Shown here one piece after another: positions 23,301 to 27,325 of a DNA stretch of 27,325 nucleotides; position 1 is the stretch's first letter; each line of letters opens with the position of its first letter. Source of the DNA: Magnetococcales bacterium (lineage in GTDB: Bacteria; Pseudomonadota; Magnetococcia; Magnetococcales; Magnetaquicoccaceae); assembly GCA_015229095.1 (NCBI GenBank), contig JADGCE010000017.1, forward strand, positions 2,370 to 29,694. Reading direction: 5' to 3'. The translations under genes were made by a program, and so were the position numbers. The notes below the pieces were generated by a model. That model saw nothing but the letters and a program-made list of their open reading frames with translations. It had not been told where the DNA came from and did not search any database.

Positions 23301-23726
23301 TTAACGACCGATTTCCAATGCTTTCAAGGCCATCGCCTTGGAAGCGTTCAACACAGAGACATTGGACTCATACGCATGGGTGGCCGACATCATATTGACC
23401 ATCTCCGTCACGGTATCCACGTTGGGCATATCCACATAACCATCCGATTTGGCGTCGGGATGGTTGGGATCGTATTGACGGCGAGGTGGCCGCTCATCCA
23501 CATGGATGCGCTCGACAGAGACCCCCGTGGAGGCGGCCATCTGCTCCCGGGTCAACATTTCATCGAACGGTTGCGCCGCAAAGATCGGATCCCGACGTTT
23601 GTAGGGCCCACCCTCCACCGTGCGTGTGGTCTGGGCGTTGGCCACATTTTCAGCCGTGATATTCAACCGCAACCTCTGCGCCGTCAAGGCAGAAGAGGTC
23701 ACACGAAACGAAGTCAAAAAATCCAT
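23301..23726 (-). CDS. flgC: Flagellar basal-body rod protein FlgC
   Basis: FlgC is a proximal rod subunit. The 141-residue product has the typical N-terminus MDFLTSFRVTSSALTAQR with NITAENVANAQT, the central VDMPNVDTVTEMVNMM, and the C-terminal heptad-like helix VLNASKAMALKALEIGR. I chose the ATG at 23726 because GAGG sits 6 bases upstream and the N-terminus matches the family. An in-frame ATG at 23771 directly follows the flgB stop but would add 15 unrelated residues. It is followed closely by fliE. Confidence 0.95.
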   Translation of the reverse strand: MDFLTSFRVTSSALTAQRLRLNITAENVANAQTTRTVEGGPYKRRDPIFAAQPFDEMLTREQMAASTGVSVERIHVDERPPRRQYDPNHPDAKSDGYVDMPNVDTVTEMVNMMSATHAYESNVSVLNASKAMALKALEIGR

Positions 23727-23771
23727 CTCAATCCTCTGGTCCATCCCGACGGGTCCATTCACACAGCGCAT

Positions 23772-24185
23772 TTACCGCGCATTTCCATCGATCAACATCC
23801 GCATGGTGCCGATCTGCCCACTCAACGACTGGGCGGCAAAGTTATACAGGAGCTGATTGGCCGACTGCTGGGCCATCTCCTGCTCCAGATCGACGCTGTT
23901 GCCATCCCCCTTGGGGATGGATGTCTCCACCTCCTGGAGCGTACCTTCCACTGGCTCGGTATAGCCCTTGGGCAGATGCCCCGGGGCTGTACGGGCCATG
24001 GGCAACGCATCCCGGGGCGGCAAAGATTCTTTCAGCACATCCTCAAACTCAAAGCGCCGCGCCTTGTAGCCGGGTGTATCCGCATTGGCCACATTGGAGG
24101 CGATAATCTCCTGCCGCCGCTGCCGCAGATCCAACAGGTTGGCTTTGAACGCCCCGGTTTGGCCCAGCAAACCCCAATCCGCCAT
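23772..24185 (-). CDS. flgB: Flagellar basal-body rod protein FlgB
   Basis: FlgB is the innermost proximal rod protein. The 137-residue product shows the rod-family N-terminal motif RRQEIIASNVANADTPGYKARRFEFEDVL and the C-terminal segment VDLEQEMAQQSANQLLYNFAAQSLSGQIGTMRMLI. GGAGG lies 6 bases before the ATG at 24185. It is the first gene of the flagellar run, with a 252-base gap upstream to pyrF, where a promoter is expected. I found no convincing sigma-54 or sigma-28 promoter there. Confidence 0.95.
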   Translation of the reverse strand: MADWGLLGQTGAFKANLLDLRQRRQEIIASNVANADTPGYKARRFEFEDVLKESLPPRDALPMARTAPGHLPKGYTEPVEGTLQEVETSIPKGDGNSVDLEQEMAQQSANQLLYNFAAQSLSGQIGTMRMLIDGNAR

Positions 24186-24437
24186 TTCACCCCTCCACGC
24201 CCACCCATCGGCAAGCCGCTCTCCGGCAGACGACAACGGGCCAAGTTACTCGAAAGAAAAAACCAAATCAACAAGAAACGACGAGCATTCCCTTGATCGA
24301 CCATCACCGGAGAAAGCGGGCGCACCCACTCTGCCGGCTAGGATGGCAAGTTCTCTCCAAAAATGCAATGGTTTTTTCATCGGACGGAGAGGATTATCCG
24401 GCAGCTCTCCTCCCTCCACGTCCGGCCCGCACCCCCT
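24186..24437 (-). promoter_or_regulatory. Upstream region of the flagellar operon (pyrF-flgB gap)
   Basis: 252 bases with no credible gene. On the minus strand an imperfect stem GGACG...CGTCC with inner purine/pyrimidine pairing (about 24387-24425) lies just after pyrF and could end that transcript. The flgB promoter should be here, but I could not pin it down. Confidence 0.35.
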
Positions 24438-25385
24438 CTAGACAGCCATCAACCGCGCATGAATCGCCTGGCGCAACTGTTGAGCAGCGGCCAAAATGCG
24501 TGCCCTGGCCCGATCCGACCAATGGGCATCGGCCAGCTCGTCGGGACGAAACGGATAGAGCAGACTGCGGGAAGAGGCTGCATAGGCACCCACACCCTGG
24601 GGCCCTGCTCCGGCCACAATACCCTCCAGGGATCCGCCTTGCGCCCCGATGCCCGGCATCAGAAAGAGGGCCTGGGGGGCAAGACGCCGCAGTTGCCCCG
24701 CCATCTCCGGGTAGGTTGCCCCCACCACCATTCCCACGTTGGAAAAACCGTGCCGCCCCACCCCCCTCTGGCCCCATTGGTGCACCAGCTCAGCCATCTT
24801 TTCTGCCACGGTGCCGCCCCGTTCTCCCCCTTCTGTCCAGAGGAAGAGATCCTGCAGCTCCCCTGAAGAGGGGTTGGAGGTTTTGGTCAACACAAACAGG
24901 CCCGCCTCCGGGTTGACCTCCAAAAAGGGCACAATGCCGTCGCTGCCCAAATAGCCGTTGAGGGTCAAGGCATCCACCTGCCACGGATTGGCAGCATCGA
25001 ACAGCGGGTGACGGGGGGCCAACCAGGCGATCCCGTAGGCCCCGGCTGTGTGTGCCACATCGTTGCGTTTGGCATCCATGATCACCAACAACCCCCTCTC
25101 CCGCAGCAGGGTCAGGGTACGTTGCAGGGCGCGCATGCCCGCCAGACCATACTGTTCGTAAAAAGCGGCCTGGGGTTTGTAGGCAACCACCTCCGCCTCG
25201 GTGGCTTCGATCACCAGCTGGTTGAAAGCCACCACCACCTCCTCCAACTGCGCCTCGGTGGGCTGCTGTTGCAGCTGAGCCCGCAGAAACGCGGGAAACC
25301 GTCCGATGTCCGGGTCCAAACCCACCACCACCCGGGAACGACGCGCCAGTGCCCGATCAATCAGGCGATCCGCAAACCCTTCCAC
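24438..25385 (-). CDS. pyrF: Orotidine 5'-phosphate decarboxylase, type 2
   Basis: PyrF decarboxylates OMP to UMP, the last step of pyrimidine synthesis. The 315-residue product belongs to the longer type-2 subgroup, as seen from VVGLDPDIGRFP, VVAYKPQAAFYEQYG, the catalytic motif MDAKRND, LTLNGYLGSDGI, and the phosphate-gripper region LMPGIGAQGG. The start is a GTG at 25385 with AGGAG 6 bases upstream; an ATG two bases further up is in another frame, so the two start codons overlap as ATGTG. It follows ccdA by nine bases and is likely the last gene of the tlpA-cutA-ccdA-pyrF run. Confidence 0.94.
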   Translation of the reverse strand: MEGFADRLIDRALARRSRVVVGLDPDIGRFPAFLRAQLQQQPTEAQLEEVVVAFNQLVIEATEAEVVAYKPQAAFYEQYGLAGMRALQRTLTLLRERGLLVIMDAKRNDVAHTAGAYGIAWLAPRHPLFDAANPWQVDALTLNGYLGSDGIVPFLEVNPEAGLFVLTKTSNPSSGELQDLFLWTEGGERGGTVAEKMAELVHQWGQRGVGRHGFSNVGMVVGATYPEMAGQLRRLAPQALFLMPGIGAQGGSLEGIVAGAGPQGVGAYAASSRSLLYPFRPDELADAHWSDRARARILAAAQQLRQAIHARLMAV

Positions 25386-25394
25386 ATTCTCTCC

Positions 25395-26126
25395 TCAACC
25401 AACCTGGGCCAACCCCGGAAACCATTGGATCAGCCAGATGGACAATTGGTTAAAGTTGCCCAACATCAACAGCAGACCCACCCCCACCAGCAGCAGACCG
25501 GAGACCCGCTCCACCTGGTGCAGATGGCTGCGCATCCGGGTAAAAAACTGGAAAAACAGGTTGATGGCCAAACCCGCCAGCAGGAAGGGGATCCCCAGCC
25601 CCGCCGAATAGAGGGCCAACAACAGGATCCCCTGCTGGACGCTCTCCTGGGCTCCGGCGATGGCCAGAATGCCCGCCAGGATGGGACCGACACAGGGTGT
25701 CCAACCGAACGCAAAGGCCAAGCCAATCAGATAGGAGCCCAACGGTCCGGGGGGTTTGCGTTGCAGATTGAAACGGGCCTCCCGATCGAGCAGCGCGATA
25801 CGGAACAGGCCCATGTAATGCAATCCGAACAGGATGACCAGAGCGCCCCCCACCTGGGCAAGCAACTGCATATATTGCAGCAGCATGCGGCTGAGGAAGG
25901 TGGCCGAGGCCCCCAAGGCAACAAACACCGTGGAAAAGCCCAGGATGAAAGAGAGGGCATGCAAGGCCACACGCCATCGTATCTCCCCCTCCTGCGCGGT
26001 ACGCATCTCTGTGACGGAGACCCCCGTCATAAAACTGATATAGGCAGGCACCAAAGGCAACACACAGGGGGAGATGAAAGAGAGCACCCCGGCCAGGAGA
26101 GCGGTGGCCACCGTAATCTTTTCCAT
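25395..26126 (-). CDS. ccdA: Cytochrome c biogenesis/thiol transporter CcdA (DsbD family)
   Basis: CcdA carries electrons from cytoplasmic thioredoxin across the inner membrane to periplasmic thiol proteins. The 243-residue product has six predicted membrane helices and the two redox cysteines in their conserved settings, SFISPCVLPLVPAY near the N-terminus and GWTPCVGPILAGIL in the middle. I chose the ATG at 26126, with AGGAG 8 bases upstream; an ATG at 26132 is only 2 bases from that site. It lies 5 bases after cutA and downstream of a TlpA-like thioredoxin, its likely electron acceptor. Confidence 0.93.
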   Translation of the reverse strand: MEKITVATALLAGVLSFISPCVLPLVPAYISFMTGVSVTEMRTAQEGEIRWRVALHALSFILGFSTVFVALGASATFLSRMLLQYMQLLAQVGGALVILFGLHYMGLFRIALLDREARFNLQRKPPGPLGSYLIGLAFAFGWTPCVGPILAGILAIAGAQESVQQGILLLALYSAGLGIPFLLAGLAINLFFQFFTRMRSHLHQVERVSGLLLVGVGLLLMLGNFNQLSIWLIQWFPGLAQVG

Positions 26127-26131
26127 CGGCA

Positions 26132-26473
26132 TCACTCCTGGGCAACGGCGGGGAGCGGGGTGGAGGCCAGCAGCCATGCTCCATAGGCGGGCAGGCAACG
26201 GGTTATGGGCGTCTGCAAGATTTCAGGCACCTCATAGGGGTGCAGAGCCAACAACCGCTGCTCCAGCACAGGATAGAGCGCCTGGCGGGTTTTGATCAAC
26301 AGGGTCCACTCCGCGTCGCGATGGAGGGCACCCTGCCAGTGGTAAAAAGAGCGTCCCCCGGGCAGCACATGCACACAGGCGGCCAACTGCTCCCGCAGCA
26401 GGCTCTCGGCCACCGAGGCCGCCAACGCCTCATCCGGCACCGTGGTCCAAACCAACACCAGCTCGGTATCCAT
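26132..26473 (-). CDS. cutA: Divalent-cation tolerance protein CutA
   Basis: CutA forms trimers and was linked to copper tolerance in E. coli; its exact biochemical role is unsettled. The 113-residue product shows LVWTTVPDEALAASVAESLL, the QLAACVHVLPG segment with the conserved Cys, YHWQG, EWTLLIKT and HPYEVPEI, all family hallmarks. I chose the ATG at 26473 with AGGGAG about 10 bases upstream; a longer in-frame reading to 26551 adds residues with no CutA similarity. It sits between a periplasmic thioredoxin and ccdA, an arrangement reminiscent of the E. coli cutA-dsbD neighbourhood. Confidence 0.93.
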   Translation of the reverse strand: MDTELVLVWTTVPDEALAASVAESLLREQLAACVHVLPGGRSFYHWQGALHRDAEWTLLIKTRQALYPVLEQRLLALHPYEVPEILQTPITRCLPAYGAWLLASTPLPAVAQE

Positions 26474-26547
26474 TCTCACAAGCTCCCTGTTTGACACCCT
26501 GCCAAAAAGCGGCACACACCGCACGCAATCGTGCCGATCATCCCCGT

Positions 26548-27135
26548 TCACCGGGCGGCAGAGGTCGCCACCAACAACGGATCCACCCAGTTTTGCAGAT
26601 CTTTTTCGGTCACCCCACCCACACGGGAGGCGACCAGCTGGCCTTTCTGGTTCAGCAACTTGGTGACGGGCAGCCCAAACACCCCCCCCAGCATTTTGGC
26701 CACCTGATCCAGTTGGGCCGTCTCCCCGTAGACAACCGGGTAGGAGATATGATGCTCCACGACAAACTGCTGCAACTGCTCCAGAGTGACATGATCCATA
26801 TAGTCAATACCCAGCACCACCACCCCTTTGTTCCCATAGCGTTCATGAAAACGCACCAACTCTGGGATTTCTGCCAGACAGGGGGGGCACCAGGTGGCCC
26901 AAAAATTGACCACCACCACCTTGCCCCGCAAATCGGCCAGACGGAGGGGTTGCCCACCCACCGTTTTCAATAACAGCTCCATCTCTTTGGCAGGCTCTGC
27001 CATGGCCGTTCCCGGCACCGCGCTCCCCAGCATGGCCGCCCACACCAGCACCACCATGCCTGCCCATCGCCAAAGGCCCGTCACCCACCAGGGACGCACA
27101 AAACCCACCAAGGCGCGCTTCATTCGTATGACCAC
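26548..27135 (-). CDS. TlpA/ResA-like membrane-anchored thioredoxin
   Basis: A periplasmic thiol-disulfide oxidoreductase, probably kept reduced by CcdA and acting in cytochrome c maturation or protein disulfide reduction. The 195-residue product has an Arg-rich N-terminus, one hydrophobic helix (about residues 22-42) ending in a signal-peptidase-like GTAMAEP site, and an AhpC/TSA-thioredoxin domain with the active site FWATWCPPC. Further motifs are GIDYMD and the cis-Pro region GLPVTKLLNQKG. The GTG at 27135 lies 7 bases after AGGAG; the ATG at 27123 is an alternative that shortens the protein by four residues. It is the first gene of the tlpA-cutA-ccdA-pyrF run. Confidence 0.9.
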   Translation of the reverse strand: MVIRMKRALVGFVRPWWVTGLWRWAGMVVLVWAAMLGSAVPGTAMAEPAKEMELLLKTVGGQPLRLADLRGKVVVVNFWATWCPPCLAEIPELVRFHERYGNKGVVVLGIDYMDHVTLEQLQQFVVEHHISYPVVYGETAQLDQVAKMLGGVFGLPVTKLLNQKGQLVASRVGGVTEKDLQNWVDPLLVATSAAR

Positions 27136-27234
27136 CTGTACACTCCTCCATCCATGCTGACGTTTGAAACCCCATGCCATCGTTGGCGACCGCCCATCCT
27201 GTGGTCATCCGACACGGGAGAGCCCGCCGGAACC

Positions 27235-27263
27235 ATTGTAGCGCAGTTGCTGTGGATTGTGCA
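27235..27263 (-). promoter_or_regulatory. Candidate sigma-70 promoter for the tlpA-cutA-ccdA-pyrF run
   Basis: On the minus strand TGCACA (4 of 6 to TTGACA), a 17-base spacer, and TACAAT (5 of 6 to TATAAT). It lies about 100 bases upstream of the chosen start. The rest of the 190 bases to the window edge holds nothing I can name. Confidence 0.4.
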
Positions 27264-27325
27264 GGGTATACCGGTTTGTGGCTGGAAAAAGGGCGACGGT
27301 TCGCCACACACCACCGCAGGGGAGA

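Noticed and set aside
20494..23304. A 936-codon plus-strand open frame antisense to fliG, fliF and fliE
   Set aside because: Shadow of three flagellar genes in a GC-rich region; low-complexity His/Gln-rich translation.
24340..24363. A sigma-54-like promoter upstream of flgB (TTTGG...TTGC on the minus strand)
   Set aside because: The spacing between GG and GC is 9 bases instead of the required 10, so I do not call it.
27240..27265. A DnaA-box-like sequence CAATCCACA near the right edge
   Set aside because: Only 7 of 9 positions match, it is a single copy, and it is far from dnaA.

Overview
The window is 27.3 kb of compact, GC-rich (roughly 60% by eye) DNA from a Gram-negative, flagellated proteobacterium. 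It holds 25 protein-coding genes (one cut by the left edge). I see no rRNA, tRNA, CRISPR array or insertion sequence. The mix of a Bpt-type aminoacyl-tRNA-protein transferase, HslVU, a long type-2 PyrF and a flgBC-fliEFGHI cluster fits Pseudomonadota. A deep alphaproteobacterial or Magnetococcia-like lineage is my impression from protein flavour, not something I could test.

Layout. (A) 1-5296, minus strand: bpt, recX, alaS, a zinc-ribbon protein, a PilZ protein and dnaA (3' end off the window) form one tightly packed, partly overlapping gene run. (B) 5438-7369, plus strand: hslV-hslU, divergent from A. (C) 7536-8372: ppk2, a polyphosphate kinase 2. (D) 8800-14345: a phosphate-specific transport operon, pstS-phoU-pstC-pstA-pstB1-pstB2. 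(E) 14598-17339: a membrane hybrid histidine kinase with two receiver domains and an Hpt domain. (F) 17381-24185, minus strand: the flagellar basal-body and export operon flgB-flgC-fliE-fliF-fliG-fliH-fliI. (G) 24438-27135, minus strand: tlpA-like thioredoxin, cutA, ccdA and pyrF.

The most unusual part is the phosphate region. The operon encodes two PstB ATPases whose defects are complementary. PstB1 has a good LSGGQ signature but has lost the Q-loop Gln and the switch His. PstB2 keeps Walker A, Q-loop, Walker B and switch His, but its signature is LSLEE. A heterodimer would have one fully canonical and one degenerate ATP site, an arrangement known from asymmetric ABC exporters but not, to my knowledge, described for phosphate importers. 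In the same operon the PhoU protein carries a C-terminal low-molecular-weight phosphatase/arsenate-reductase-like domain whose catalytic Cys is replaced by Asp. It therefore looks like a pseudo-enzyme regulatory module. With ppk2 just upstream, a multi-step kinase just downstream and no phoB/phoR in view, this may be a modified phosphate-sensing and uptake system.

Other notable points are a FliH with an acidic C-terminal tail of about 165 residues, dnaA at the distal end of a translation/repair gene run directly behind a PilZ gene, and several strong intergenic hairpins, two of which share the core CCTGGTGGGG.
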